A stretch of DNA of 64,000 nt from Rheinheimera faecalis. GTDB taxonomy: Bacteria > Pseudomonadota > Gammaproteobacteria > Enterobacterales > Alteromonadaceae. Below are positions 51,736 through 61,407 of this stretch, piece by piece (position 1 is the stretch's first letter; the number at the start of each line of letters is the position of its first letter). The position numbers and the translations under genes are program-made. The notes below the pieces were generated by a model that saw only the letters and a list, made by a program, of their open reading frames with translations, ran no database searches and was not told the DNA's origin. The stretch covers positions 1 through 64,000 of the forward strand of contig NZ_JAJOYT010000016.1 in NCBI RefSeq assembly GCF_021290965.1. The letters are read 5' to 3'.

Positions 51736-52593
51736 CTAATCCGGTTCATTGGCGGCCTGTTGCCGTTCTTTGCGTTCCTGCATTTCAGCAAAAGCAGCGT
51801 TGATTTCATCCAGCACAGCGCCAACATCAGCGGCCTGTTCTGCTTCAGCGAATTCGCCTGTCAGTTCTGTATTTGGATTTAAATTACCGGCTTCAAATAA
51901 GGCCCAGATTTCTTTGGCATATTTAGTGGCAGCAAGTTCAGGTGCAAACTGAGCGTAGTATTGGGTGATATTATTGACATCCCGCTCCAGCATCCACTGC
52001 GCATTGTTATTGGCGGCGGCATCTACGGCTTGGGGTAAGTCGATAATGACAGGGCCTTGTGGGTCCTGCAGTACGTTAAATTCGGATAAGTCGCCGTGCA
52101 CTAAACCTACGGACAACATACGCAGAATATCCTGCATCATGGTTTTATGGTCGCGCCGGGCTTGTTCTGCCGTCAGCTGAATATCATTTAAACGTGGGGC
52201 TACATCACCTTCGGCATCTAAAATCAGTTCCATTAGCAAAATGCCGTCAAAGCAGCCATAAGGCACAGGCACCCGCACACCGGCGTCGGCCAGTTTGTAT
52301 AAAGCGTCCACTTCAGCGTTTTGCCAGCTTTCTTCTGCTTGCTCACGACCAAAGCTGGAGCCTTTTTCCATAGCACGGGCTCGTCTGGAGCTGCGTACTT
52401 TGCGGCCTTCCTGATACTGCACTGCTTTTTTAAAGCTGCGCTGACTGGCATCTTTATAAACTTTGGCGCAGCGAATATCGTCCCCGCAACGTACCACGTA
52501 TACGGAGGCTTCTTTGCCACTCATCAGTGGCCTGAGTACTTCATCCACCAGACCTTCGTCGATCAGGGGTTGAATGCGTTTTGGAGTTTTCAT
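51736..52593 (-). CDS. RIO-type serine protein kinase
   Basis: 285-residue bacterial RIO1-like kinase. SGKEASVYVVRCGDD is the nucleotide loop, CAKVYKD carries the ATP-binding Lys, LVHGDLSEFNVL is the catalytic loop (Asp and Asn), and VIIDLPQAVD is the metal-binding Asp segment. The C-terminal tail (about 225-285) is acidic and helical. Bacterial homologues are found in Pseudomonas and relatives; targets are unknown. It lies upstream of repeat copy 4. Confidence 0.9.
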   Translation of the reverse strand: MKTPKRIQPLIDEGLVDEVLRPLMSGKEASVYVVRCGDDIRCAKVYKDASQRSFKKAVQYQEGRKVRSSRRARAMEKGSSFGREQAEESWQNAEVDALYKLADAGVRVPVPYGCFDGILLMELILDAEGDVAPRLNDIQLTAEQARRDHKTMMQDILRMLSVGLVHGDLSEFNVLQDPQGPVIIDLPQAVDAAANNNAQWMLERDVNNITQYYAQFAPELAATKYAKEIWALFEAGNLNPNTELTGEFAEAEQAADVGAVLDEINAAFAEMQERKERQQAANEPD

Positions 52594-52662
52594 TGCGCAC
52601 TTATACCTTGTTTAACGCAGGGGTAAAAGAGTAAATCAGGATTTTTATCAAGGCAAAGAAAG

Positions 52663-52690
52663 AGCCGCTGATTAAGGCGGCTTTCTAAGG
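52663..52690 (-). terminator. Terminator after redoxin gene
   Basis: Read on the minus strand, AGCCGC and GCGGCT pair around CTTAATCA, followed by a T/C-rich stretch. It ends the DsbD-like/redoxin transcript. Confidence 0.6.
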
Positions 52691-52701
52691 CGAAAGTTCA
52701 A

Positions 52702-53298
52702 TTAGTACTTAATGCTGCAACCGTAGGGTTTCGTTACCGCAGGACTAGCCGGATTACCTGCTAATACTGCGGTTAAAGCGTCAGAAAAATAGGGGGTGGC
52801 TTTGGCGATATCATCCACTTTGGCTGACGGAATGCTGTCGATACCACCCATATATTGCAATACACCCTTTTTATCAATCACATACATATGAGGTGTAGTT
52901 TTCGCATCGTAAGCCTTGCCCGTGACACCTGTTTCATCAAAGAGCACAGCGTCCGGCATCGCATTGCGGCTTGAGGTCAGCTCATCAGCTTTGGCGCCAG
53001 TGACATGACCTTGTTTGCCTGGAGCTGAGGAAATCACAGTCAGCCAGACCACATCGTCTGTACCAAATTGTTTTTGTAAACTCTGCATATTGCCGCTGTA
53101 ATGTTTCACGACAAAAGGACAATCGTGATTGGTCCATTCCAGCACCACGGTTTTACCAGAAAAATCGGCTAACGAATGGTTTTTGCCTTTGCTGTCAGTC
53201 AGATTAAAGGCTGGCGCAGCCTGACCTACCTGGGGTGCTGCAAACAAAGAACCGGCAAAAAATAATGCAGATAAACTTAAAGCAAGCTTGAGTTTCAT
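52702..53298 (-). CDS. Exported redoxin-domain (peroxiredoxin-like) protein
   Basis: 198-residue periplasmic thioredoxin-fold protein. The signal peptide is MKLKLALSLSALFFAGSLFA and the AhpC/TSA-like core covers about 25-165. The position equivalent to the thioredoxin CxxC reads NHDCPFV with a single Cys (60). TTPHMYVIDKKGVLQYMGGID is the cis-Pro and following strand region. A second Cys occurs only near the C terminus (YGCSIKY). It lies 16 bp downstream of a DsbD/ScsB-like reductase gene, which probably keeps it reduced. RBS AGGAG precedes the ATG. Confidence 0.85.
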   Translation of the reverse strand: MKLKLALSLSALFFAGSLFAAPQVGQAAPAFNLTDSKGKNHSLADFSGKTVVLEWTNHDCPFVVKHYSGNMQSLQKQFGTDDVVWLTVISSAPGKQGHVTGAKADELTSSRNAMPDAVLFDETGVTGKAYDAKTTPHMYVIDKKGVLQYMGGIDSIPSAKVDDIAKATPYFSDALTAVLAGNPASPAVTKPYGCSIKY

Positions 53299-53314
53299 GG
53301 TTTAACTCCTGTGG

Positions 53315-55396
53315 CTATTGACTGGTAATTAAGGGTTGTTTACTGCTCAATTGCTCCAACGCCTGACGTAATGAGTCCGGCGTTAAAATTTGTGGCAAGA
53401 CTTCAGGCGGCTGTCCAGGCCAATACAACACATACAAAGGCACACCGTCGCGCTGAAACTGCCGTAAATACGCACTGATGGCTGGATCTTTATTGGTCCA
53501 GTCACCTTTTAAATACTTCAGATTATATAAAGCCATAGCCGCCTTACTGCTGTCTGTGTCCAGGGCCACACGCTCATTGACTAAACAGGTAATACACCAG
53601 TCGGCTGTCATATTGACCAGTACAGGCTGACCTTCCTGCACCAGTTGTTTTAAGCGTTGCTCCGACCAGACTTCAGCATGATCAGTTTTGACAGCTTGTT
53701 GCGTAGCAGGCTGTGGATACCATAACAAAGCAAAGGCACCCAGCAGCAGCACAAATGCGAGCAGGCTACTGATTTTTCCTGCCTGTTGCAGTTGTTGTTG
53801 CCCCCATAACCAACAAGCAGCGCCAACCAGGACCAGCCCCACTAACGCCAGAGCCAAAGCATCTAGCCCTTGCTGGCGACCATAAACCCACAATAACCAA
53901 ACCGCACTTAAATACAGAGGATAAGCCAGCCATTGCTTCAGCTTTTCCATCCAAAGCCCGGGTTTAGGCAACAAAGCGGCAAAACCTGGCCACCAGGCCA
54001 AGAGCAGGAAAGGCAACGCCATACCCAGACCTAAAGCGGCAAAAATAGCCAAAGCAGCTAATGCAGGTTGAGTCGCGGCATAACCTAAAGCCGTGCCCAT
54101 AAAGGGTGCTGTGCAAGGGCTGGCGACAACGACGGCCAACACACCGGTAAAAAATGAGCCTTTATGACCTTGCTGTTGGGTCAGTTGCTGGCCTGAGTTC
54201 ATCCAGCCTAACCCCAGCTGAACTACACCGGACAAACTTAAACCCAATACAAAGAGCAAGTATGCCAGTACGCCAACCACAAAGGGGTTCTGCAGCTGGA
54301 AACCCCAGCCTGCGGCCTGGCCTGCAGCTCTGAACAGCAGCAACAAAGCAGCTAACACCACAAAACTAAGCACCACACCAGCGCTGTACCATAAAGCTTC
54401 GGCCTTGGTTTGCTGTGCAGTATTTTGGTTGTTGACCAGGTTGAGCGCTTTTAATGACAACACAGGAAATACGCAAGGCATTAAATTCAGGATCAAGCCA
54501 CCCAAAGCGGCCAGCACCAGCATCCCAGCCCAATCCAACAAGCTGAAACTTGCCAAAGTAACTTCAGAGATCTGTGGCGCACTTTCATGCTGCAATTGCA
54601 GTAACACAGGGCCTGCGGCCGTATTCAGTACCAAATCAAACTGGGATGGAGTCTGGCTAAAGTAGGTGTTTTGCTGCTGACGTAATAATAATTCACCGTC
54701 CACCCAATCAATTTGCTGAGGTGCGGCATGATCAACCAGCTCAGGCGCAGAGACAAAAAAGGCAGATACTTTTAAATCTTCCGGCATTTGCACAGCAGCA
54801 GAAAATTTCTGGTTTTGCACATCATAACGGCCTTGCAACTGCAGCAGTTTTGGCTGTTTTTGTGTGGCTTGTTCAAAAAGCGCCAAATAGTCATTGGCCT
54901 GCATTGCGGTCTGAGTCACAGGCAAGTTCAGCTCAAAACTGGCATCGGCCGGAATACAAATCTCTTTGCAGACCAGCCAGTCCACTTTGGCTTTGATCAG
55001 CAGTTGGGAACCGCTGAAATCGGCGGGAATGGTAAGTTCCGACACTAAGATAGTCGGGCCTTCAAAACCATAATTCACCAGCGGTGGCACTGAAATGGCC
55101 ATTGGAGCCGGCCACTGAATAGCACCAGCTTCGACACCTTCCGGCAAATCCCATTCAATGCTGGTGGCTAAACCTGAGTCACCGGGGTTTTGCCAGTAGG
55201 TATGCCAATGGTCATCCGGAATAAAATGCAGCGCCAGCTTCAGTCTTTGGCCTGGCCGGACATCCTGATGATCACTAACCAGTTCAGCTTTTAAATGACT
55301 GGCCTTGACCCAGCCACTGGTTTGCGCCTGAACTGGCTCAACGGCCAGAGCCATTAAAACTATCCATAAAAAAAGAAAACGCGGAAACAGAATCAT
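53315..55396 (-). CDS. DsbD/ScsB-like protein-disulfide reductase
   Basis: 693-residue inner-membrane reductant conduit. After a signal peptide comes an N-terminal immunoglobulin-like domain (about 30-260) with the Cys pair in WLVCKEICIPAD. The central membrane domain (about 280-560) has the conserved Cys in NLMPCVFPVLSLKAL and ASPCTAPFMGTALGYA. A C-terminal thioredoxin domain (about 580-690) has TADWCITCLVNE. This fits the ScsB-type DsbD, which passes electrons from cytoplasmic thioredoxin to periplasmic partners. The downstream redoxin is the likely acceptor. Confidence 0.92.
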   Translation of the reverse strand: MILFPRFLFLWIVLMALAVEPVQAQTSGWVKASHLKAELVSDHQDVRPGQRLKLALHFIPDDHWHTYWQNPGDSGLATSIEWDLPEGVEAGAIQWPAPMAISVPPLVNYGFEGPTILVSELTIPADFSGSQLLIKAKVDWLVCKEICIPADASFELNLPVTQTAMQANDYLALFEQATQKQPKLLQLQGRYDVQNQKFSAAVQMPEDLKVSAFFVSAPELVDHAAPQQIDWVDGELLLRQQQNTYFSQTPSQFDLVLNTAAGPVLLQLQHESAPQISEVTLASFSLLDWAGMLVLAALGGLILNLMPCVFPVLSLKALNLVNNQNTAQQTKAEALWYSAGVVLSFVVLAALLLLFRAAGQAAGWGFQLQNPFVVGVLAYLLFVLGLSLSGVVQLGLGWMNSGQQLTQQQGHKGSFFTGVLAVVVASPCTAPFMGTALGYAATQPALAALAIFAALGLGMALPFLLLAWWPGFAALLPKPGLWMEKLKQWLAYPLYLSAVWLLWVYGRQQGLDALALALVGLVLVGAACWLWGQQQLQQAGKISSLLAFVLLLGAFALLWYPQPATQQAVKTDHAEVWSEQRLKQLVQEGQPVLVNMTADWCITCLVNERVALDTDSSKAAMALYNLKYLKGDWTNKDPAISAYLRQFQRDGVPLYVLYWPGQPPEVLPQILTPDSLRQALEQLSSKQPLITSQ

Positions 55397-55620
55397 CAGA
55401 AAATTTTTGCTCTCAAATTATCTATAACTTTAGTGTACGGCAATACCGGAACAGCGATCAGCCGTCAACCGCAGCTGGTTGGCTTTCTGCCTTGTTCGTT
55501 CAGCTGTTGCAGGACAAAACAATACCCAGACATCAGACAAGATAGTACTGGCCAGATCTTGATTTTATCTGGCTCAGGCTTTAGCGTGGCTTAACACCAA
55601 AGCTCTGAAATCATAAGGAT
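55397..55620. other. Intergenic region, divergent promoters
   Basis: A 224-bp gap between the DsbD-like gene (minus) and the DUF817 gene (plus). I see no ORF, repeat or clear operator. AAGGAT just before 55621 is the ribosome-binding site of the next gene. Confidence 0.5.
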
Positions 55621-56481
55621 ATGCGCCGGATGTCGTTGCAGTTTAATACATTTGATCAATGGCTTATGTCCGTTAGAGCACCAACAGACAGCTCATCCGT
55701 ACAGCGGTTTTGTTGGGAGTTTTTGTTTTTTGGCATCAAGCAGGCCCGGGCCTGTTTATTTGTTGGTTTGTTTTTCCTGTCTGTGTTGCTGATCCCACGG
55801 CAAGGAGTAGCAGGTATCAGTCGTTATGATGTGTTGTTGCTGCTGGCACTGCTGATCCAAATATGGATGGTCTGGGCCAAACTTGAAACCTGGGATGAAG
55901 CCAAAGCCATTAGCCTGTTTCATGTCGTTGGCTTTGCGTTGGAAGTCTTTAAAACCTCGGGAGCTATCCAGTCCTGGAGCTACCCCGATCCGGCTCTGAG
56001 CAAAGTGTTTGGGGTGCCACTTTTTGCAGGTTTTATGTACGCAGCAGTCGGCAGTTACATTATTCAAATCTGGCGTTTAATGGAGCTTAGGGTACGGCAT
56101 CATCCCCCCTATTGGATGGCAACTCTGATTGCATCACTGATTTACCTGAATTTTTTCAGCCATCATTACATTGGTGATTACCGCTGGTATCTGGCCGCTA
56201 TTACTTTAGGTTTGTATGCAAGAACTGTCGTTTATTACCATCCACTGGAAAAAGAGCGGCAGATGCCCTTATTGCTTGGTTTTGTTTTAGTTGGATTTTT
56301 TATTTGGCTTGCGGAAAACATCAGCACTTTTATGGGCTTATGGAGTTACCCAAATCAGTTGGGCGCCTGGTCTGTGGTGCATGTTGGCAAATGGAGCTCC
56401 TGGTCTTTGTTGGTGATTATGACCTTCACTATAGTGGCGCAGCTCAAGTATGTGAAAGCACGTATTCATGTGCCTGAATAA
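55621..56481 (+). CDS. DUF817-family membrane protein
   Basis: 286-residue membrane protein with about seven or eight hydrophobic segments, matching DUF817: FFGIKQARACLFVGLFFLSV, FHVVGFALEVFKTSGAIQSWSY (over two segments), VPLFAGFMYAAVGSYIIQIW and WLAENISTFMGLWSYPNQ. An ATG at 55630 is better spaced from AAGGA than that at 55621. It is convergent with a LysR gene at a 2-bp gap. The function is unknown. Confidence 0.87.
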   Translation: MRRMSLQFNTFDQWLMSVRAPTDSSSVQRFCWEFLFFGIKQARACLFVGLFFLSVLLIPRQGVAGISRYDVLLLLALLIQIWMVWAKLETWDEAKAISLFHVVGFALEVFKTSGAIQSWSYPDPALSKVFGVPLFAGFMYAAVGSYIIQIWRLMELRVRHHPPYWMATLIASLIYLNFFSHHYIGDYRWYLAAITLGLYARTVVYYHPLEKERQMPLLLGFVLVGFFIWLAENISTFMGLWSYPNQLGAWSVVHVGKWSSWSLLVIMTFTIVAQLKYVKARIHVPE

Positions 56482-56483
56482 AA

Positions 56484-57395
56484 TTAGGGGGATTCAGGGA
56501 ATATATCTCTGTCACTCAAAGCTTGAACAAGGTTATCAACCACTAGCCTGACTCGTTCCGATACAGGCCCGCGTTGTGGTCTGTAGACGGATAATGGCCA
56601 GGCTTTGGGTTCCAATTCAGGCAATAAACGCACCAAAGCACCAGTACGAATATGCGGAATAGCACTATAAGAAGCCAATTGCGAAACCCCCAGTCCAGCA
56701 AGGGTTGCTTCAACTTCGGCCTCCGCATCATCAACAATAAAGCTGCTACGTTTCGGTGACCATAAAGCACCGTCTCTGAAATACCAGTGCCATGGCCTTC
56801 CCGTTGCCCTGTCCATCAACTGAGTAACCGGCATCAATGTCAATTGTTCCAGATCAGCAGGCTCGCCATACTCAGCCAGCAAAGATGGGCTGGCCGTCAG
56901 ATACAAGCCAACCTGAGCCACGGTGCGGGCGATAAAGCTATTATCCCGCACTGAACCTATCCTTACTCCAACATCGATCTGCTCATCTACTACATCCGCA
57001 ATTTGGTCGGAAAAACGCAGATCCAGTTGTAATGCCTGATGACGTTGCGCCAGGGCTGTAAATACTGGCATCAAGATTGGCCGCAGAACCTTAGGAGCTG
57101 CAACCCGGACCAGACCAGCAATCACATGCTCCCGATCAGTCTGACGCTTTTGAAACAAAGCATCCAGCTGAGCCAGACTAGCTTGAGCCTGTTGCAGAAA
57201 CTCTTCTGCAAAACGCGTGAGTTTGATATGGCGGGTACTGCGATGAAACAGCACCTCACCGGTATTTTGCTCCAATTGCTGCACAGCTCTGGTGACTGCC
57301 TGTGGCGAAATATGCAACCGAACAGCAGCAGCCTTAAAACTATCGCTTTGCGCCGCGGTGCAAAAAATTCGCAGTAATTCAACTTTGTTCAACAT
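56484..57395 (-). CDS. LysR-family transcriptional regulator
   Basis: 303-residue LysR regulator. The winged HTH covers about 1-60 (LLRIFCTAAQSDSFKAAAVRLHISPQAVTRAVQQLEQN) and the effector domain about 85-295. ATG at 57395 is used; a TTG directly before it extends the frame by one codon. It is divergent from a short-chain dehydrogenase gene, which is the probable target. Confidence 0.9.
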   Translation of the reverse strand: MLNKVELLRIFCTAAQSDSFKAAAVRLHISPQAVTRAVQQLEQNTGEVLFHRSTRHIKLTRFAEEFLQQAQASLAQLDALFQKRQTDREHVIAGLVRVAAPKVLRPILMPVFTALAQRHQALQLDLRFSDQIADVVDEQIDVGVRIGSVRDNSFIARTVAQVGLYLTASPSLLAEYGEPADLEQLTLMPVTQLMDRATGRPWHWYFRDGALWSPKRSSFIVDDAEAEVEATLAGLGVSQLASYSAIPHIRTGALVRLLPELEPKAWPLSVYRPQRGPVSERVRLVVDNLVQALSDRDIFPESP

Positions 57396-57400
57396 CAATT

Positions 57401-57508
57401 ATTCCAAAATAAGGAATTATAAAATCAAAATATTTCCATTTTTTGGATTTGTCTATCACTTCATACTGACCAGGTCGAAATTAACCCGAAATTAACCCAA
57501 AACTAACT
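57401..57508. promoter_or_regulatory. LysR/SDR divergent promoter with dyad and tandem 11-bp repeats
   Basis: ATTCC-N7-GGAAT at 57401-57417 is a LysR-like dyad beside the LysR start. Nearer the SDR gene, CGAAATTAACC occurs twice in tandem (57476-57486 and 57487-57497), followed by a degenerate third unit CAAAACTAACT. The 11-bp period places the units on one helix face. Confidence 0.5.
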
Positions 57509-57535
57509 AAGTGCAACCCGACTGAGGACAAAACC

Positions 57536-58279
57536 ATGAGTCAGAATATTTCAGGAAAAACAGTAGTGATCACAGGCGCAAGTAGCGGTTTAGGTGAAGC
57601 CACGGCTTACCACCTGGCCAGTCTGGGTGCCAAAGTGGTATTAGGCGCGCGCCGTGAAGACAAACTGCAACAGATAGCAGCCACTATTGAAGCCAAAGGC
57701 GGACAAGCGGCTTATCTGGTGACGGATGTCACTAAAGCCAGCGAAGTTCAGGCTTTGGTACAACTGGCTGCCAGTCGTTTTGGCAAGGTAGATGTCATGA
57801 TCAACAATGCCGGTCTGATGTCTATTGCTCCTATCAGTGAATTAAAAACAGATGAATGGGATCGGATGATCGACATCAATATCAAAGGGGTGTTGTATGG
57901 TATAGCTGCAGCCTTGCCGGTATTTGAGCAACAACAATCCGGCCATTTTATTAATATCTCTTCAGTGGCAGGCATTAAAGTGTTCAGCCCTGGTGGCACT
58001 GTGTACAGCGGTACCAAGTTTGCTGTCCGAGCCATCAGCGAAGGTTTACGCCATGAAGTGGGTGGAGCTATCCGCACTACCACTATACTACCTGGCGCAG
58101 TAGATTCTGAACTGAAGCACGGCAGTAGCCATCAGCAAAGCGCAGAATTTGTTGGTAACTTCTATCAGATGGCGATTCCGGCAGACTCAGTGGCTCGAGC
58201 TGTAGCTTATGCCATAGAACAACCTAAAGAGGTAGATATTAACGAAATAGTGTTACGCCCTACAGTACAGGATTTCTAA
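57536..58279 (+). CDS. Short-chain dehydrogenase/reductase
   Basis: 247-residue NAD(P)-dependent oxidoreductase of the classical SDR family. The cofactor loop is [10 protein letters not shown] with a following ARRE that suggests NADP preference. NNAG is in VMINNAGLM, the catalytic Ser in INISSVAGI, and YxxxK in YSGTKFAV. Closest in type to YdfG/3-hydroxy acid or clavaldehyde dehydrogenase-like SDRs. It is divergent from a LysR gene. The substrate is unknown. Confidence 0.9.
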   Translation: MSQNISGKTVVITGASSGLGEATAYHLASLGAKVVLGARREDKLQQIAATIEAKGGQAAYLVTDVTKASEVQALVQLAASRFGKVDVMINNAGLMSIAPISELKTDEWDRMIDINIKGVLYGIAAALPVFEQQQSGHFINISSVAGIKVFSPGGTVYSGTKFAVRAISEGLRHEVGGAIRTTTILPGAVDSELKHGSSHQQSAEFVGNFYQMAIPADSVARAVAYAIEQPKEVDINEIVLRPTVQDF

Positions 58280-58299
58280 GCCAAAACAGCCAGATAGAA

Positions 58300-58989
58300 C
58301 TACCAGTCAATCTGGGTTTTATTGCGGAAAAACGCACCAGTCGGGCCATCGTCATCCAGCGTGGCGAGCCAGACTGGTGTTTCAGCACCTTGCTCTGGAC
58401 TTAAATCCGCAGCTTCACCACCCATACGGGTACGCACCCAGCCGGGACAAGCTGCGTTTACTTTCACTTCAGGCATAAATTCGCGGGCACAACTGACAGT
58501 CACAGCATTCAGCGCTGCTTTACTGATGGCATAACAAGCCGGCCCTTCCAACCCCTCAGAAAAACTGCCCCAACTGGATGAAACATTGACAATACGGCCA
58601 TAACCCCGCTGTTTCATCAACAGACCAAACACCTTACAGAGCATAAAAGGCGCCACAGTGTTGACCGACAAACTCTGGAGTAAATCTTCGGCGTGGGTAT
58701 GCTGTACTTCAGTGGAATGCAGCATGGCCGCATTATTAATTAAGACATCCACAGGACCATACTGACGTTCAATCTGCAAAGCTTTTTGCTCCAGCAGCAA
58801 AGGGTCCGTAAGATCCAACCGAATGGCTATACCAGAGCCCAATAAAGTAACGGCTTCCTCAGCATCTTTTTGATGACGGGCAGCCAGCAACAGTTGATAA
58901 CCGCCTTGTTGCATCAATGTTTTAGCTATAGCAAAGCCAATGCCGCGGTTTGCTCCTGTGATCAACACTGTTTTTAATCGCTGTGTCAT
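58300..58989 (-). CDS. Short-chain dehydrogenase/reductase
   Basis: 229-residue SDR. The cofactor loop is TGANRGIGFAIA, followed by AARHQKD. NNAA is in VLINNAAML, Ser in VNVSSSWGSF, and YxxxK in YAISKAAL. The C terminus PTGAFFRNKTQIDW resembles carbonyl reductase-like SDRs. Start 58989 (GGAG upstream) is preferred over an in-frame start 16 codons earlier. It is convergent with the other SDR gene. Confidence 0.88.
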   Translation of the reverse strand: MTQRLKTVLITGANRGIGFAIAKTLMQQGGYQLLLAARHQKDAEEAVTLLGSGIAIRLDLTDPLLLEQKALQIERQYGPVDVLINNAAMLHSTEVQHTHAEDLLQSLSVNTVAPFMLCKVFGLLMKQRGYGRIVNVSSSWGSFSEGLEGPACYAISKAALNAVTVSCAREFMPEVKVNAACPGWVRTRMGGEAADLSPEQGAETPVWLATLDDDGPTGAFFRNKTQIDW

Positions 58990-59124
58990 ATATCGCTCCC
59001 TAATATGTCCATTGAGCTTAGTTTTTAGTCTTTTCAAATGAAATAGTGATGACTAGGGTCCAAATTTACCTAAACTAAAGCATATGAATTATCGAGTATT
59101 TTATTCAGTCGAGGAAAACCTCTG

Positions 59125-59790
59125 ATGTCCACCATCAGCTTACTGCAAAAAACTGCGTTATCGTTCCTGTTTTGGTTATTTTGCGGAGCTATTGCGACGA
59201 CTGCAACGGCATGTGAGTTTGAAGTGGAACTGGAACGCTCCTGTGCCGAGGAGTTGGAAGAGGATTTGTTACCCAAAGTGCCTTTCCAGGTCCAGCGCAA
59301 CAGCAATTTTTTGCATCTGCAAACCAAAGCAGGTGCTTTAGCTTTTCCTATCTTTAAAGAAAAAACCGACGAGGACACTCAACCTTATTTAGTTTCCTAT
59401 TTAGAAGCAGCCCAACTGGCTGTAGTCTGGGTGTTTGAATACCGGGGCCGCAGCGTCTATCTGATCAACACCCAAACTGGCTTACAAACACAAATCAACG
59501 GCTTTCCATTACTGTCTCCGGACAATAAACGGCTATTGGTGTATTCCGAAGCCCGCTCAGATAAAGAAAATGCCAATCTGCTGGTGATTTACCGCATTCG
59601 GAATCACAAGCTTTATGTGGAAACAGTACTCAGCGGCGATGACAACAGAATACAACCCTGGAACCCATTGGATGTGCGCTGGGTTAGCCCGGATAAAGTG
59701 GAATTTATCCGACTGCATTATCACAACGGTGAGGAAGATCAAAAGCTTCAAAGCCTGCAACTGCAACAAGGCAAATGGCAGCTGCTTTAA
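59125..59790 (+). CDS. Uncharacterised exported protein, 221 aa
   Basis: I do not recognise a named family. The N-terminal signal peptide (LLQKTALSFLFWLFCGAIA) is followed by a Cys-containing acidic stretch (CEFEVELERSCAEELEED). The rest is beta-rich with repeats resembling blades of a TolB/WD40-like fold (AVVWVFEYRGRSVYLINT, FPLLSPDNKRLLVYSEA, VRWVSPDKVEFIRL). It is probably periplasmic. It lies upstream of catalase on the same strand, 137 bp away, but a shared role is not shown. Confidence 0.65.
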   Translation: MSTISLLQKTALSFLFWLFCGAIATTATACEFEVELERSCAEELEEDLLPKVPFQVQRNSNFLHLQTKAGALAFPIFKEKTDEDTQPYLVSYLEAAQLAVVWVFEYRGRSVYLINTQTGLQTQINGFPLLSPDNKRLLVYSEARSDKENANLLVIYRIRNHKLYVETVLSGDDNRIQPWNPLDVRWVSPDKVEFIRLHYHNGEEDQKLQSLQLQQGKWQLL

Positions 59791-59927
59791 AAATACTCAT
59801 TTTATTCAAACAACCTTCGCCTGCATTATAAAATCTGGCTATAGTTTTCAAGGTCTGCAGTCTGGTCAGAGCCAGAGACATCCTCACTAACAGAGTGTTT
59901 ATTTGTTTTGCAGACGGAGAATTTCAG

Positions 59928-61364
59928 ATGAGTAAGGTACCCCCTTTAACCAATGCCACAGGCGCCCCGGTTCCCGACAATACCAATACCATGACTGCAG
60001 GCCCACGCGGCCCGGCTTTATTACAGGATATCTGGCTTTTAGAGAAGTTGGCCCATTTTGATCGCGAAGTGATACCTGAGCGTCGTATGCATGCCAAAGG
60101 CGCTGGTGCTTACGGCACCTTCACAGTCACTCACGACATTAGCCGTTACACCAGAGCTAAATTGTTTTCTCAAATTGGAAAAAAGACTGATGTATTTTTA
60201 CGCTTCTCCACTGTAGCAGGCGAACGTGGCGCGGCTGATGCCGAACGGGATATTCGTGGTTTTGCTGTGAAGTTTTATACCGAAGAAGGCAACTGGGATA
60301 TCGTCGGCAACAATACACCGGTGTTTTTCTTTCGTGATCCAATGCGCTTCCCTGACTTAAACCACGCGGTAAAACGTGACCCCCGCACAGGCTTACGCAG
60401 TGCCGAAAGCAACTGGGATTTTTGGACTTTATTGCCTGAGGCTTTGCATCAGGTCACCATAGTGATGAGTGACAGAGGTATTCCAGCAACATATCGCCAT
60501 ATGCACGGATTTGGCAGCCATACCTTTAGTTTTATTAACGCCGCCAATGAAAGATATTGGGTGAAGTTTCATTTTCACTCCCAGCAAGGTATTAAAAATC
60601 TGAGTGCTGAAGAGTCGGAACAGGTGATAGGCAAAGACAGGGAAAGCCATTTACGCGATTTGTACGACTGCATAGAAGCGGGAAATTATCCGCGCTGGAC
60701 TTTAAAAGTGCAGATCATGACTGAACAGCAAGCCGCCACACATAAACATAATCCTTTTGATTTAACCAAGGTCTGGCCTCACAAAGACTATCCGCTGCAT
60801 GAAGTGGGCGTGATGGAACTGAATAAAAACCCGGAAAACCACTTTGCTGAAGTGGAGCAAGCGGCTTTTTCTCCAGCCAATGTAGTACCAGGCGTCAGCT
60901 TTTCACCAGATCGTATGCTGCAGGCCCGATTATTTTCTTATGGTGATGCACAGCGTTATCGATTAGGCGTCAACTTTAACCATATACCAGTCAATGCCCC
61001 ACGCTGTCCTTTTCATAGTTACCACAGAGACGGCCAGATGCGTACTGACGGTAATTTAGGTGGCACTATCAGTTATCAGCCCAATTCAAAAGGAGTATGG
61101 GACAACAGGCCTGAATATGCCGAACCCGCTTTGGCGATGACAGGAGCAGCAGATCGTTATGATCACTATGTGGATGACGATCATTACGAACAGCCTGGTG
61201 ATTTATTCCGGCTGATGACACCGGCACAACAACAAGTCTTGTTTGCCAATACCGCCGCTAATCTGGCAGGCGTATCCAGAGATATTCAGAACAGGCATAT
61301 TGCCAACTGCACTAAAGCGGATCCAGCTTATGGCGCTGGTGTGGCTAAAGCTTTAGGCCGTTAA
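59928..61364 (+). CDS. Monofunctional haem catalase
   Basis: 478-residue small-subunit (clade 3-type) catalase decomposing hydrogen peroxide. The distal His is at about 55 in [12 protein letters not shown], the catalytic Asn in [12 protein letters not shown], and the proximal haem-ligating Tyr in [15 protein letters not shown]. The C terminus is complete without a flavodoxin-like domain. Start 59928 has GGAG upstream; an in-frame ATG 11 codons earlier lacks one. A terminator follows. Confidence 0.95.
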   Translation: MSKVPPLTNATGAPVPDNTNTMTAGPRGPALLQDIWLLEKLAHFDREVIPERRMHAKGAGAYGTFTVTHDISRYTRAKLFSQIGKKTDVFLRFSTVAGERGAADAERDIRGFAVKFYTEEGNWDIVGNNTPVFFFRDPMRFPDLNHAVKRDPRTGLRSAESNWDFWTLLPEALHQVTIVMSDRGIPATYRHMHGFGSHTFSFINAANERYWVKFHFHSQQGIKNLSAEESEQVIGKDRESHLRDLYDCIEAGNYPRWTLKVQIMTEQQAATHKHNPFDLTKVWPHKDYPLHEVGVMELNKNPENHFAEVEQAAFSPANVVPGVSFSPDRMLQARLFSYGDAQRYRLGVNFNHIPVNAPRCPFHSYHRDGQMRTDGNLGGTISYQPNSKGVWDNRPEYAEPALAMTGAADRYDHYVDDDHYEQPGDLFRLMTPAQQQVLFANTAANLAGVSRDIQNRHIANCTKADPAYGAGVAKALGR

Positions 61365-61376
61365 AAGCCCAACATC

Positions 61377-61407
61377 AAGCCCGGCTTAACAAGAGCCGGG
61401 CTTTTTT
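61377..61407 (+). terminator. Catalase terminator
   Basis: AAGCCCGGCT and AGCCGGGCTT form a 10-bp stem followed by TTTTT. It overlaps the end of the convergent gene. Confidence 0.88.

Noticed and set aside
59791-59927. OxyR site upstream of catalase
   Set aside because: I looked for a repeated ATAG-type pattern with OxyR spacing and did not find a convincing one.
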